From contig JABAKD010000015.1 in NCBI GenBank assembly GCA_012845835.1, positions 10,912,845 to 10,976,844 of the forward strand: a stretch of 64,000 bases of DNA, read 5' to 3'. The translations under genes and the position numbers were made by a program. How positions within the stretch are numbered: position 1 is the first letter of the stretch; every line of letters starts with the position of its first letter. The notes under the pieces were generated by a model, which made no database searches, was not told the DNA's origin, and saw only the letters and a program-made list of their open reading frames with translations. The stretch comes from Undaria pinnatifida. Its lineage: Eukaryota > Sar > Phaeophyceae > Laminariales > Alariaceae. This document shows positions 1-10,711 of the stretch, in pieces.

Positions 1-204
1 TTCCTGGTCTGCATGATCTGCACGGGTTATACACAATGTTGCCGAGTGACAGGAGGTCGTATGGTCTGGACGATCTATTTATAGCACGTGTCTCCTGAGA
101 TGGTGAGCTCTGCTCGTACCCAGATTCTGCACAGCACACACTACTGTAACCCTACTGGTAGTCTCACGAAGGTCGTTCCCAAAAGGCACTACCATAAAGC
201 GCGC

Positions 205-440
205 CAAGATGGCACACCCTCTAAGATTCAATTCAGGAACGAATTCCTCTAACTGGGGGGGGGGGGCTGTAACACGCAAGACAGCGCACCCGCTGGGATA
301 AAATTCCGGAACAAATTGCTCCAAAACTGAGGGGGACGGGGACGGGGACGGGGGGCGCACGCGAGATGGCACACACACCCTTTGGCATGAAATTCCGGAA
401 CGACTTTTTCTAGCACCGGGGAAATGGGGGGGGGGGGCAC
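205..440. repeat. Degenerate tandem repeat, 3 units of about 72-88 bp
   Basis: Three units each contain a variant of AATTCMGGAAC followed by a C/T-rich stretch and a run of 9-12 G. GGCACAC or GCGCACC sequence precedes the repeated core. Overlapping open frames here are repeat translations without coding character. Nothing else is visible in 1-480. Confidence 0.55.
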
Positions 441-489
441 ACGACGAAAATGGTGCCTTTGTAAGTATGAAAGACAAGTGCCGCGGTAG

Positions 490-630
490 AGGCAGCATTT
501 TTTCGCTGAAAAAGCTCTCTGGATGACGGGGCTCCTTAACGCCTCTACAACTGGAAAGCCTTTGTTTGGGGACAATTTTACGTGAAGTTAGTATAGGGAG
601 GGGACACTGGAGCTCTTAAAAGGGTTTTAT
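490..630 (+). mobile_element. Fragment of MITE family A
   Basis: The stretch from 'ggggctccttaacgcc' through 'tacaactggaaa' and 'gaagttagta' matches 9845-9958 inside the complete family A copy at 9663-10015. The terminal inverted repeats are absent, so this is an internal fragment. Confidence 0.5.
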
Positions 631-775
631 TTAACGCAACATCGTCGGGGTCTCATAATTAATATATACTCCAGATTATATATATATTATAGGTTGCACA
701 CTTAAGTAGGAGATGGGATTTTTTTTCATGGGGTTGGATCATCCTCTTTTTCTCTTAAGTCACGCTATCGCTATA

Positions 776-925
776 GTGGGAGCCGAAGGACACGCCAGCT
801 AGCGCTGGCAATTGAGTTAAATCGACACATGACGTGCATGAAAATACCTGGAAGCGTGGTGAGCTTAAGCTTTACTTTTTTTATTTTTCCCCATCCGCCG
901 GAGGTCAAGAAAAAAAAAGAAAAAG
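776..925 (+). mobile_element. SINE-like A-tailed retroposon, copy 1
   Basis: About 150 bp, starting GGAGCCGAAGGACACGCCAG and ending in CCATCCGCCGGAGG plus an A/G-rich tail (aagaaaaaaaaagaaaaa). The same sequence is found inverted at 18222-18368 and 24243-24405. The A-rich end and the clean target duplication of the 18.2-kb copy indicate retroposition. I found no clear pol III box. Confidence 0.6.
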
Positions 926-1103
926 TCAGTTCTTATTGGCAGGAAGACAGTAGTGGAGTGTCGAGCACCTCAAACGAGGAAGGACGCCTCGGAAAATCAT
1001 AACGTGATGTCGCACCTCCAACGAGCATGCACCAAGGCATCACTCGGCGTTCGCATCCTCATCCGTTGTTGACAACACCAGCTTGGAATATACCTGGTAC
1101 ATT

Positions 1104-1400
1104 CCAGGGCTGTTCACGGGTCAAGACCCGGCCCGCGGGTCGGCTCAGGCCCATTTTTTCTAACTCGTGGGTCGAGACGGGTCGGGTCAGGAGGTGCTCC
1201 GAAATCTCACGGGTCGGGTCGGGTCGGGTTTGGTCGGGTCGGGTCGAGTCTGGTCTGGTCTGGTCTGGTCTGGTCGGGTCCGTTCGGGTCGGGTCGGGTC
1301 GGGTCGGGTCGGGTCGGGTCGGGTCGGGTCGGGTCGGGTCGGGTCGGGTCGGGTCGGGTCGGGTCGGTCAAGTCCGTGGTCACAGGACAGGTTCCTGTCA
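1104..1400 (+). repeat. Dispersed (GGGTC)n-core element, copy 1
   Basis: It opens with AGGGCTGTTCACGGGTC, passes through CTCGTGGGTCGAG and a GGAGGT...GAAATCTCAC block, then runs into about 170 bp of GGGTC repeats with some TGGTC variants. The same non-repetitive flanks occur beside the arrays at 8.6-9.2, 14.0-15.0 and 27.8-28.06 kb, so this is one element family and not chance microsatellites. Open frames over it are repeat translations. Confidence 0.7.
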
Positions 1401-1735
1401 CCCTGGGGTGGACGAATACGACAAACATGTGAACGACGACGTGAAAAAAACCCTCTCGTGATTGTAGACGAAAAAACATTGCCCTTAACCCCTTCAGAGC
1501 CCCCAAATCCCTCCCTATAATAAATCCAAGTAAACTTGCCCCCAAAGATGATTTCCAGTATTGAAGGCGTTAGCCCCTAGACAAAATCATACCCGCACCA
1601 AACGTCTACGGGCGGTACGGGTGCACCAACCGTCGTTTTTCCGGGGCTCCTAACATGACCAGGAGCTATATATTATACTATCAATATGTACCTTGCCCCA
1701 AGAAACTGGCTCTATTTGAGTAGAATTGAAAGTTC
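1400..1735. other. No gene seen
   Basis: Ordinary mixed sequence with no convincing exon, repeat match or RNA signature. Confidence 0.4.
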
Positions 1736-1739
1736 AGTA

Positions 1740-1860
1740 AGACTTCCGTACCCGTACCCGGAACTTCTGGAAGTTCTGTATAAGAACCACATACCCTTAC
1801 CCGGAACTTCTGTGAGTTCTGTAAGACTGTGGCACAATACCCCGGGTACGGGTATACGCT
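1740..1860 (+). repeat. 41-bp minisatellite, short array
   Basis: Two to three units built on 'taccCGGAACTTCTG..AGTTCTGTA' match the longer array at 3770-4410. Confidence 0.65.
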
Positions 1861-2129
1861 TGTTACGACACCCGCAGCGGCCGGTACAAATTAGGGTCGA
1901 TTGCATTCTGACTTCAAGTCTCGTGTTATGCATTCTGACGTCATGTCTCGTCCGGCACGCTGACGCCACACTCCGACACGAAATTACACACATAACCAAA
2001 CTCCCTCACAAACTCGTATGCCGGTCGCCCCGATGGCGTATCAGGTTATCCTCGAGCCGGTTATAGGTCAGTTTTTCGTGACTTCGAGTCCCCCGAGTGC
2101 ATACTCGTATAAATTCGTAGAGACTTTTT

Positions 2130-2320
2130 TCTTGTGCACAAATTGACTTGCGGAAAGCGCGAGAGCGTGAGTTAGCAACACTCGATGAAAAATCGACGAG
2201 CAGTGGGATTGCTGAACCCTATGCGCGACAAAAATTGAAGGCAAGAACCGGGGGGGAGGAGGGACGACACCTGTGACCGCGGCTTGTCCAGAAGCTGGAA
2301 AGTAGATGTGTGGAAAAAAA
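2130..2320 (+). repeat. Dispersed repeat R, copy 1
   Basis: Contains 'gcgcgagagcgtgagtt', 'aaaatcgacgagcag', 'attgctgaaccctatgcgcga' and 'gcttgtccagaagct'. The same order occurs inverted at 5565-5780 and partly at 19215-19370. The family is non-coding and I did not recognise its termini. Confidence 0.6.
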
Positions 2321-2524
2321 AAATGACGCATACGCTTTCCAACTCTCTAGAACCAAAGCGTATGTGACGTGTATGTATGTGTTATCAGGTCTCGGGTGTT
2401 TGAAGTCTAGATATATACGTATGTATGTATTCGTATTTGTTTCTCAGGTGTTTGAAGTGACGTTACCGGTGGTACGACAATTCGAATGATAGTTGGCATG
2501 AAGGAAATTAGAAGTACAGCAAAA

Positions 2525-2885
2525 ATCATGCAGAATGGCACAGCACCGCACAGCAGTACCGCACCGCACGGCATGGCACGACAGGGCACGGCCCCGCGCT
2601 GCATTGCACGGCGCTGCGCTGCTGAGCTAGCGCTGTTGTACGCTCTGCTGAGCGGAGCCGAGTTGATGATGCGCCAAGCTAAACCAAGATGGGACCTCTG
2701 GTACGAAGCATGGCATGAACTCACCACGGCACAGCACGGCACAGCACGGCACAACACCGCACGGCATCGCACAGCAGTACTGCACCGCACGCCAGGAAAC
2801 GGCACTGCATAGAACGGCACTGCATGGCGCGGCGCTGCTGAGCGAGCGCTACGCTGCTGAGCTAGCGCTGCTGTGCGCCTCCGGG
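2525..2885. repeat. CRGCACNGCA low-complexity tract
   Basis: Degenerate CGGCACAGCA-type decamers (cacggcacagcacggcacag) alternate with 'gctgagctagcgctg' blocks that recur at about 2620 and 2855. ORFs on both strands here are products of the repeat. Confidence 0.6.
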
Positions 2886-3350
2886 TGGGGCTGAGCTGAT
2901 GATGTGATGAGCCAACCTGAGATAATCAGCATGAGACCTCTTCTGGTATGTATGATGAAAGCTTCGTGCAACGACAATAAAACGCGAAGGAAGAAATAAA
3001 AAAAGCTGGACTGTTCCGCAAGCAACGAGAGGAAGTGGTGTTTAGGTAGTATGTGGCATTCCCAAAAAGCAGGAGTTTTGAACTCAGGGGGAGCCAAAAA
3101 ATCAACTTGATCCCAAAAAAGGACCATTAAGCTTGAATCTTGAAAGAGAAAAAAAAAACTCTTAGAAGCGCTGTTTCAGGCATCCGAGGCCGCTCAGCCT
3201 TCCGGAGAACAGAACGATACCGTAAAGTTAGTGCAGAAAGCGAAAAAATGGAGGCCTCTCAGGGCCTCTCAGGAATTCGACATTTGTCAGTAGTTGTATA
3301 GTCGTAGATGATGTGATCGGCATTGATTTTTCTTTCGTGTTTCTTGTTCT
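2886..3350. other. No gene seen
   Basis: AT-richer spacer with short A runs. It ends in the pyrimidine tract that precedes the candidate exon at 3354. Confidence 0.35.
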
Positions 3351-3353
3351 CAG

Positions 3354-3627
3354 TTGGAAGGATTTTCGGGCTTGCCATATCAATACTTCGAAGTACTACA
3401 TTTATATTTTCAATATGCAGTACGAGTCGCAGTTTTAGTTTTGTTGCAAAGTTTTGCTCTTGCGCAACAGCAGTACGGCAATATTGGAGGTAAACCTGTG
3501 ACCGCGGAAGTCGTTTCCCGGGAAGTTGGAAAGGTTTTTACAGTGAAATTTGTGGAATACAGCACCAACAACCCAAACGGAATTGTGAACGAAAGCACGA
3601 ACGACAAAAATGGGCTATCATACAATG
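3354..3627 (+). CDS. Candidate internal exon of an unidentified gene
   Basis: A fully open 274-nt stretch is bounded by a good acceptor (pyrimidine-rich TTTCTTGTTCTCAG) and a donor (G|GTACGT). The translation has a hydrophobic segment (VRVAVLVLLQSFALA) followed by QQQYGNIGGK and a polar, Asn-rich part with valine-alternating strands (KVFTVKFVEY), as in a secreted or membrane-anchored beta-rich protein. I do not recognise a family. No partner exon was found nearby, and the coding call rests on splice signals and composition alone. A second possible acceptor is at 3438. Confidence 0.38.
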
Positions 3628-3769
3628 GTACGTATATGTTGCCAGTATGTGTTATTTCCCATACGTGTATCAGTGTATGCAGTATGCCAATCGCAGCATT
3701 GGAAATGCGTTGACAATAGTGTCTTTTTTTACCCGTCAATTTGTTGTTTGTTAGCCCCTCTGAGGCGGG

Positions 3770-4410
3770 TATTTACCCGGGTATTTCCCGTACCCGGAAC
3801 TTCGGTGAGTTCTGTACAACCCTACCCGTACCCGGAACGCCTGTGAGTTCTGTACGACATTCAATACCCGTACCCGAACTTTCTATTTGCGTTCTGTCCG
3901 TAGGGTACACACAGAACCATACCCGGGATATTTACCCCAGGTATTACCCTACAAATAACTTCTGTAGGTTCTATAGGACACTCATACCCGTACCCGGAAC
4001 TTCTCAAAGTTCTGTACGTACGCCAGTGCGGGGTACACGCACAGCATTCTTATACCTGCCTGGAACTTCTGTGAGTTCTGTACGCCCGTGCCACAATACC
4101 CGGAACTTCTGTAAGTTCTGTAACACTCAAGTTCTGTAGGACACACATACCCGTATCCGGAACTTCTGAAAGTTCTGTAAGACTTTCATACCCGTACCCG
4201 GAACTTCTGGAAGTTCTGTAAGACTTTCATACAAGTACCCGGAACTTCTGTGAGTTCTGTACGACCCGTGTTACAATACCCGGGGTACGGGTAACGCATA
4301 TTTTGAATCCACCTGGAACTTCTATGAGTTCGGTCACACTGCCATACCCGTACCCGAAACTTCTGGAATTTCTGCATGACTCCCACACCCTTACCCGGAA
4401 TCCACAAACC
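3770..4410 (+). repeat. 41-bp minisatellite, long array
   Basis: Units of TACCCGTACCCGGAACTTCT followed by GNRAGTTCTGTANGAC are spaced 41 bp where intact (for example 4148, 4189, 4230). There are about 14 units, with partial ones. A matching short array is at 1740-1860. Confidence 0.8.
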
Positions 4411-5560
4411 CTACAGAACATAACCTTGGAATTTTCTGTCCGTTCCGACAACCCGCCTCCTCAAGCGCGGCTGTGATACCACACATGCGACCTGTAGTGC
4501 GTACCCCCAACCGCCTAGCTGCGACCGAGTAGCTGAGCTCCAAGGGGGCGGGTTGTCCAACGGGCCTGATCCCAAGTCCCGGCAGCAAACGTTCTTTGGA
4601 AGGGACGCTTGCTGGGCCTTGAGGAGACTGTTCGTTTGACGTTCCGACTAACAATCGATGGGTGTTACGACACGCGCGCAGCGATATAAGCACACTACCC
4701 ATGCTGCTGCGCTCTTGCTCGAAGCGGTAATAAAGCCGTGCACTGCCGCACACCTTGATTGTTTCTGCAGTAGGACACCCTTATCACTAGTAAGCCGGTG
4801 GTGTGGAGTGCAAGAGCAATGTGACCGCCTTACAGGGGAAAGCCGCCGTATTAATTCCAGGTAATAAGTGGAAATCCCCAGGAGCGAGTTTTAGCGCCTT
4901 ATATCGGGATACCGCCTTAAGGTGGAATTCTCCAGTCGCGTCGAGCGAGTTTGAGCGCCTTATATCGGGATACCGCCTTATATGGGGATACCGCCTTACT
5001 TTTTTGCGGGACCCCTACTGTATGGCGCTTTTTTGGGTCCCACACGGGCTTTTTAACACACAATCGGCCGGCGCAAGAACACTATTTTGCCACAAGGTTT
5101 ACATAGGGCTGTCTCCTGCAACACGCTCTCGGGCTTGTGTGCATATACACCTGGTACAAGCCTGTAGTAACGCGTTAATGACTATGGGGCCCAGGAATAG
5201 TGACCAAGAAAACGAGAAAGGCCGTATCAACACCAGTGTGAGGATGATATATACCATTCATACTTCAAGCTGCGCGCGTGCCATGCATCTCCTTTTTAAG
5301 TAGCATTTTCGGGCACATCTCCTACCCCAGCAGTCTGGGCTCGCACGCGTCCGCGTGTCGTACATCTCCGTTAGTTGGCATTTGGACATACACGTCTCCT
5401 TCCCTCCACCAGCCCACCGGAAAGGGCTGCTTCGTGCGGCCGACGCTGAACTAAAAATATCGTTAGATACGTGCGAGGCACATTTTATTCGCCTATTTTA
5501 CGCTCGTTTTTTTCCTTTTCTGATCATGATCATCACTAGTCTATAGATTACGTTGCAGCT
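4411..5560. other. Intergenic stretch with a small internal repeat
   Basis: Contains a repeat of 'gagcgagtttNagcgcctta' plus 'tatcgggataccgcctta' at about 4882-4998 (two full units and one partial). Open frames of 60-166 codons are present but none shows splice signals or a recognisable motif. Confidence 0.4.
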
Positions 5561-5564
5561 CAAG

Positions 5565-5780
5565 TCATAAGAGATATTACGTTCAGCGAACTTCTGGACA
5601 AGCCGTGGTCAACCGTGTCTTCTCTTCTCCCTCTCCGTACATGCCGTCGTTTATATCGCCCATAGGGTTCAGCATTCCCGCTTTTCAGCTGTACATGCTC
5701 GTCGATTTGCATCGAATTTCGCCAACTCGCGCTCTCGCACTTTCGGCCTGTCAATTTGTAAGAAAGAGTCCCTCGTGGGG
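5565..5780 (-). repeat. Dispersed repeat R, copy 2 (inverted)
   Basis: The reverse complement matches 2130-2320 in order: GCGAGAGCGCGAGTTGGCGA, then ATCGACGAGCA, then GAATGCTGAACCCTATG, then CGGCTTGTCCAGAAG. Confidence 0.6.
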
Positions 5781-6500
5781 CTCGGGCCTACGACATTCAC
5801 CTCAATAGTCGCGCGACTTACTGTTGAAGCACCGGGGACGCCGGCTCGTCTGAAGCTCATCGACACTTCGTTCGCAAACATGTATATGACGATTAGACTA
5901 AACCGCTGTCACTGCTGTTGCTGCTGCTTTAGTTTGCGGCCACAGGGCTTGTTGCACCTATGTAAGACTCACCACGGTTGCGGAAGGAACACAACACCCA
6001 CACTATTTACAAATACAATGAGCATATCGCGCAAACTGCTGAACGCACAACCATCAAAACATACCATGCACCGAACGCAGAAGCACATTTGGCTCTACTC
6101 ACCACACCCCTTTCTTCCTCCGCTGCCTCCTCGAGAGATGACCTTTGGGTCCCGGCACCGGCGCAAACGAAGCCTTCGTAACTGCTCGCCAGGTGTCAGC
6201 AGTGTCGAAAGTCTTTGCCGAGCCACACGACGTCAAGACAAGGCACACTACGTCGGGCGGGGACAGATAAGGAACGATTAGCAAAGGCATGAAGGCGACA
6301 TTGTCCCACCCGGGCATCTATCTCACGGCCCCGCAACGAGCTTGGAATGCACCCGTCGTTGTTCAGTGCGTTGTGGGTTTGAGGTAGGTTGAACACGGTT
6401 TGCTAGAGATTTTCGAAGGCGTGCTGGAAACCTTCGCGGAAAATGTAACGGTATTTTCGTGATAGAACGACGACAAAAATGCGGCCTAATATGTTTCATT
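5781..6500. other. No convincing gene
   Basis: Includes a CTG-rich patch near 5910-5930. Open frames occur in several phases without splice or motif support. Confidence 0.35.
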
Positions 6501-6504
6501 CATG

Positions 6505-6605
6505 CTTTCTCGTCGAGAGCACACGATTTCTCGTCGAGAGCGCACGACGAAGCTCTCGTCGCTCTCGTCGAGAGAGCACAAGAAGCTCTCGACGAGAGCA
6601 CAGAT
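6505..6605. repeat. Cluster of CTCTCGTCGAGAG palindromes
   Basis: The self-complementary core TCTCGTCGAGAG or CTCGACGAGAG occurs about five times within 100 bp, joined by GCACAC/GCGCACGA spacers. The array could fold into several alternative hairpins. Confidence 0.6.
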
Positions 6606-6837
6606 GTCAGGAGACATGTCAAATCAACGGAAAACATGCATTATCAAGGATGTAGAGCCCAGTGTTCGGCCGTAAAACCTAGTACTTCGATGCCAAATTT
6701 GCTGTGAGTCAAGGGGTGAATGTGCTGTCTTTGGACGAGAGCACAAGACCACCGGGAGCGAGGAGAGCATTGCTGCAAATACTACGAGGAGAGAGAGCAT
6801 TGCCGCAATTATGCCGGCCCCACCCCTAAGCCCCGCT

Positions 6838-7174
6838 GCCGTGAACATGATGTTCTTGCCTAACCGCAAGGGGACCTTTCACAGAGACACAGCGCATCGT
6901 CAGAAGGTGCGGAATGAACAAACACCAGCTGTCCGCACTTGAGCACGATCAGGGGAGTTTTGGCCTCGCATACATAGCTCCTTGTCATTATGCGTTTAAC
7001 GTCTACGTCTACGTCCTCAGTTAGTTGCCGTGAGCAGAATGTTCTTGTCTGACCGCTAGGGGACTTTCCATAGAGACACGCGCATCGCCAGAAGGTACGG
7101 AACGTAGGTGCCAAACTTGAGCATGATCAAGGGATCAGGGGGGTTTGCTATTAGTATGGCCTCGTATGTATGTA
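6838..7174 (+). repeat. Tandem duplication, about 190-bp period
   Basis: Unit 1 (6843-6990) and unit 2 (7034-7172) share 'atgttcttg.ctgaccgc.agggga', 'agagacac.cgcatcg.cagaaggt.cgga' and 'cttgagcaNgatca'. Unit 2 is cut at its end by the TA-flanked element starting at 7175. Confidence 0.65.
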
Positions 7175-8028
7175 CAGTGGGGTGCTCTCTGTAGTGCGTG
7201 TTATATAGTGCGGGTGCCTGGGATAGTGCGGGTGAAATCGCTTGTTCCAACTGAGACCCCTCTATAGTGCGGGTGTTTACAGAAGAACCTAACCTGACCC
7301 AAAAAACGTTGGTGGCGTTGTGGAGTGTGGGGTTTTCTTAGAAGAACTGAGGTAGAGCGTCCGGGAAGTATTAATGGGACATTGGGCTGTCCTTTTTTCT
7401 GTTGTTCTCTTTTTGTTGAAGAGTTCCCCCTTTCTTTGTTTTTTCTGTGGGCGTCTGATTCATGTTGAAACGGTGCTCCTTTGAGCATGTAAACGGACGT
7501 GGTTAGTATTTCGCAAAGTTAGGTTTCGTTGTGAATCTTGCTTTGCAGAGGGTGATACCCCGTGATCGTTTCAAAAATGTGCAAGCGGAACCATCAACGC
7601 AGAATGAACGGAGAAACAACATGGGCTGTGCACAGGCACACCTTTCTTGGTACGCTCAGCGTACATTGCGTGACATGCCATGGAGCAAATATCCTGTCGC
7701 CTCTGTTGTACACGCTGTGTTTTTTTCGCCGCTGCGCAGCACTTGCAACACACTCTTGGCTTATCACCCGCGAACGGACGCAAACTTCTACCCATAGACA
7801 TGACATCTTCAAAAGTTCTCGCTTGTTATGTACACTACCGTGCTACCGTGCCTTCGTTACCGTCGCTGTTGGATGTAACCAGACACGACCTGTGTGCTGA
7901 AACCCAGTAATACCGTGAATCATGCGCCTTCTCGCACTAATCAGGCCGATTACATATAATGCGGGTGCCCGCTATTGTGCGGGTTGACTGGGAAAACCCT
8001 TACCCTCGCTATAGAGGGCACCCCACTG
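7175..8028 (+). mobile_element. 854-bp non-autonomous TA-flanked DNA element
   Basis: Its ends are inverted repeats: left CAGTGGGGTGCTCTCTGTAG, right (reverse complement) CAGTGGGGTGCCCTCTATAG. It is flanked by TA on each side (7173-7174, 8029-8030). Sub-terminal copies of AGTGCGGGTG repeat at both ends. TA targets with CAGTG termini are characteristic of the Tc1/mariner/pogo superfamily. No transposase is visible inside, so it would depend on an enzyme encoded elsewhere. Confidence 0.7.
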
Positions 8029-8030
8029 TA

Positions 8031-8575
8031 CCGCACCATTCCTACAAAGTATAAGGTGCCACTTTAGTGCGGGTGTTGTCGTTTGGCAAGGCACCGCACT
8101 GATGACGGGCCACGAATACACAATACGTACCACGGGGATATGCGCACCTCGTATGTAGCAAACGCGATCAATCAAAGTAAATACACGTAAGCGTGCAAAG
8201 ATGAGTTTCAAGGAAACCCTCGATGTCACAGCTGACGAGTTTGACCTTTTTATTTTTTTTGTACGAAATTCCAGGCACACCGACTTGCGCTACAGTCTAT
8301 CCGAGGAGATGTGGACACGCGACGCCCTCAAAGCATGCAGTATCCTCGGGGGGTAAACTTGAAGAAAGCTCTAAGACAGGTACGGTCTCGGGAAATGTAT
8401 GCTTGGTGTTATATAGCAGTGTTGGGGTTCTATTCGTAGCGATACTTAACTAGCCTACAAGTCACGAGGATATATATTGGCAATACAGTCATGGCCCCAT
8501 GCGTGTGCGGTGCCCTTCAGTGCGGGCCCCCAACTTGGTGCGATGAAACTCGCTTGTCGCAAGCTCGTCCTATAA
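8031..8575. other. No gene seen
   Basis: Spacer between the TA-flanked element and the GACCC array. A further 'tagtgcgggtgttg' motif lies just outside the element near 8074. No exon signal was found. Confidence 0.35.
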
Positions 8576-8587
8576 TTTACCACTTGT

Positions 8588-9165
8588 CATGACCCGACCC
8601 GACCCGACCCGACCCGACCCGACCCGACCCGACCCGACCCGACCCGACCCGACCCGACCCGACCCGACCCGACCCGACCCGACCCGACCCGACCCGACCC
8701 GACCCGACCCGACCCGACCCGACCCGACCCGACCCGACCCGATCCGACCCGACCCGACCCGACCCGACCCGACCCGACCGACCCGACCCGACCCGACCCG
8801 ACCCGACCCACCGACCCGACCCGACCCGACCCGACCCGACCCGACCCGACCCGACCCGACCCGACCCGACCCGACCCGACCCGACCCAACCCGACCCGAC
8901 CCGACCCGATCCGACCCCACCTACCCCACCCGACCCGACCCGACACCACCCGACCCGACCCGACCCGACCCCACCCGATCCGACCCGACCCGACACGACC
9001 CGACCCGACACGACTCGACTCGACCCAACCGGACCCGACCTGACCCGACCTGACCCGACCCGTGAAATTTCAAACTCTTCCTGACCCGGCCCGACTCGAT
9101 CTGCGAGTTTTGAAAACCTCCTAAACCGGATTCGCGGGTCGGGTCATAACCCATTGAAAACCCTG
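8588..9165 (-). repeat. Dispersed (GGGTC)n-core element, copy 2 (inverted)
   Basis: About 470 bp of GACCC repeats (8588-9060), then unique flank with GTGAAATTTCAAAC, GGCCCGACTCGAT and AACCCATTGAAAACCCTGCA. Reverse-complemented, the flank reads CAGGGTTTTCAATGGGTT and ends TTTGAAATTTCACGGGTCGG, matching the flanks of copies 1, 3 and 4. Arg/Pro/Asp and Gly/Arg/Val frames across it are not genes. Confidence 0.75.
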
Positions 9166-9342
9166 CATTGACCACAACAAGGCTTTTGAGCATTGACCAC
9201 ACGAAGGCGACGAAAGCCGCTGGGGCGGCTAGGGTAGGAGGTTGCTATCCGAACCTCAATGAGGAGTTGCTCATGTCGCGAATGCAGCATAATGATAGTA
9301 ATCGAACAGATGCATGCTCTTATTTGGCGCTTGACACTATAG

Positions 9343-9495
9343 CAGTAGTGGTCCCTTTATAGTACCGGTTGTGTAGTGCCGGTTTCCCGCTATGGTGCCT
9401 GTGAAATTGCATGTCACAGGTGGGAACAACCAGTAGTATCACTACCCGGAGCAGTGCCGGTTTGCCGCTATAGTGCCGGTGTGTCCGGCCGGCGA
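9343..9495 (+). mobile_element. MITE family D fragment (TGCCGGT-rich)
   Basis: Begins at 'tagcagtagtggtccctttatag' and has repeated AGTGCCGGTTTNCCGCTATAGTG blocks. These resemble the ends of copies at 36625-36810 and 44934-45150. The right end is unclear. Confidence 0.45.
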
Positions 9496-9662
9496 ACACC
9501 GGCGCTGATTGGCGCTTGCTACGACAGAGGTAGCAAACGTTTTTTTCTGCGGCTCCTCGTATGAGGAGCGCTCCACCTCGCCCCCACACCCTGACTTTGA
9601 GAAAGATCAAGGCGCACCTCGACGAACAATCCAACGAGTTACTGTAGATATTGAAAAAAGAA

Positions 9663-10015
9663 GCATGTTACGATAAAGGTATTAAGGTATACCGTTTTTT
9701 GGCTAAAAATGTTTCTGAATGGCGGGGCTCCTTAACCCAAAATTGTCGGAAATCGGCCATTTTTTTTTCGCATGATTATCGTTGCGTACCTAGGCCATGG
9801 GATGCCAAGGGATTTTTCATACGGTAGCAGTTCTATTTTATTCCAAAATCGTGTTTTCGTGGGAGAGGTCTTAACGCCTTTACAACTGGAAACCCGTTTT
9901 GGGGACACATTTACTTGAAGTTAGTACAGGGAGGGATTTGGGGGCTCTAAATGGGTTAAGCTCCCAAATTGAGGAACCACAGAAAAAAAGTGGCGCACCT
10001 CTATCGTAGCACGCG
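9663..10015 (+). mobile_element. MITE family A, complete copy 1
   Basis: 353 bp with inverted ends: left GCATGTTACGATAAAGGT, right (reverse complement) CGCGTGCTACGATAGAGGTG. Internal landmarks are TTAACCCAAAATTGTCGGAA, ACCTAGGCCATGGGA and GGGTTAAGCTCCC. Many other copies and fragments occur in the window. It has no coding content. Confidence 0.65.
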
Positions 10016-10083
10016 TCAAAGTAAACCACAACACGCCCCGGCGATGTTGCGTACGTTCCTCGACCCACGGTAGCGGTAACTGG

Positions 10084-10157
10084 TCGCCCCGGTGGTCTAG
10101 TGGTTACCCTCGAATGCTACTAGCGTTGGCCCTTGGGTTCGATTCCCACCGTGGTCA
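10084..10157 (+). tRNA. tRNA-like sequence (pseudo-tRNA or SINE head)
   Basis: GGTGGTCTAGTGGTTA fits a pol III A box and GGGTTCGATTCCCACC a B box, and the outer ends can pair (GCCCCGG with CCGTGGT, one mismatch). The D stem does not close and the anticodon stem is imperfect, so a working tRNA is unlikely. It resembles Glu/Asp-type tRNA heads. Confidence 0.4.
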
Positions 10158-10189
10158 GATTTCACTTTATTTGCAAAAATGCAAAAAAA

Positions 10190-10680
10190 AAAAGGATTCC
10201 ACTGCTGAGAGCGCCTAGCAGCGTGGGTAGGTACATTTCGAGGCGAGTCGACGAGGGAAGAAAGTGCTGGATTCTCCTCGCGATGAAAATGTATGCACGT
10301 ACCGTACGAATTGGGGAGGGGGGAGGAGAGCCCGCGATGTGACCCCGGATCTCAGCTGCCACTTGGAGGGAGCGCGAGAGTATGATAGTGCGAGGGTAGT
10401 AAACGGGGATGGTGAAGAAGAAGAAGAAGAGGGGTGCAGCGGAGTTTCCTGACTTCCCAACACGAGGAGCTCTTCCTGACACCCGAAGTACGACTTCAAA
10501 GGCGTTCGCTAATCCAATCCGACCAACTTTCAAATGTGCTAGTCCAAAACCAAACACACTCGGTAAAACTATCAGAATACTACGTAATTCCTCCACTTGG
10601 GGGGAATTCCACCGGAACATTCCCAGAAAAAAAATGTCGCCCCAAAACGTGAAACTCCTGCCGTGGCACGACTCATCGGT
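10190..10680 (-). repeat. Composite of a dispersed repeat and a decayed MITE family B copy
   Basis: 10235-10420 matches the reverse complement of 18725-18920 (landmarks ATCGCGAG, AATCCAGCA, TCGTCGACTCGC, GATCCGGGG). 10440-10600, read on the minus strand, follows MITE B in order (GGACTAGC, TTGGTCGG, GCGAACG, CTTTGAAGTC). Confidence 0.5.
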
Positions 10681-10711
10681 AACAAACAATTTCGCCAAAA
10701 AAAGGTATACC

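Noticed and set aside
5775-6281. 168-codon plus-strand frame
   Set aside because: Composition is irregular, it overlaps other open frames and carries no recognisable domain.
10084-10157. Functional tRNA gene
   Set aside because: A and B boxes are good, but the D stem cannot form and the acceptor has a mismatch; kept only as tRNA-like.
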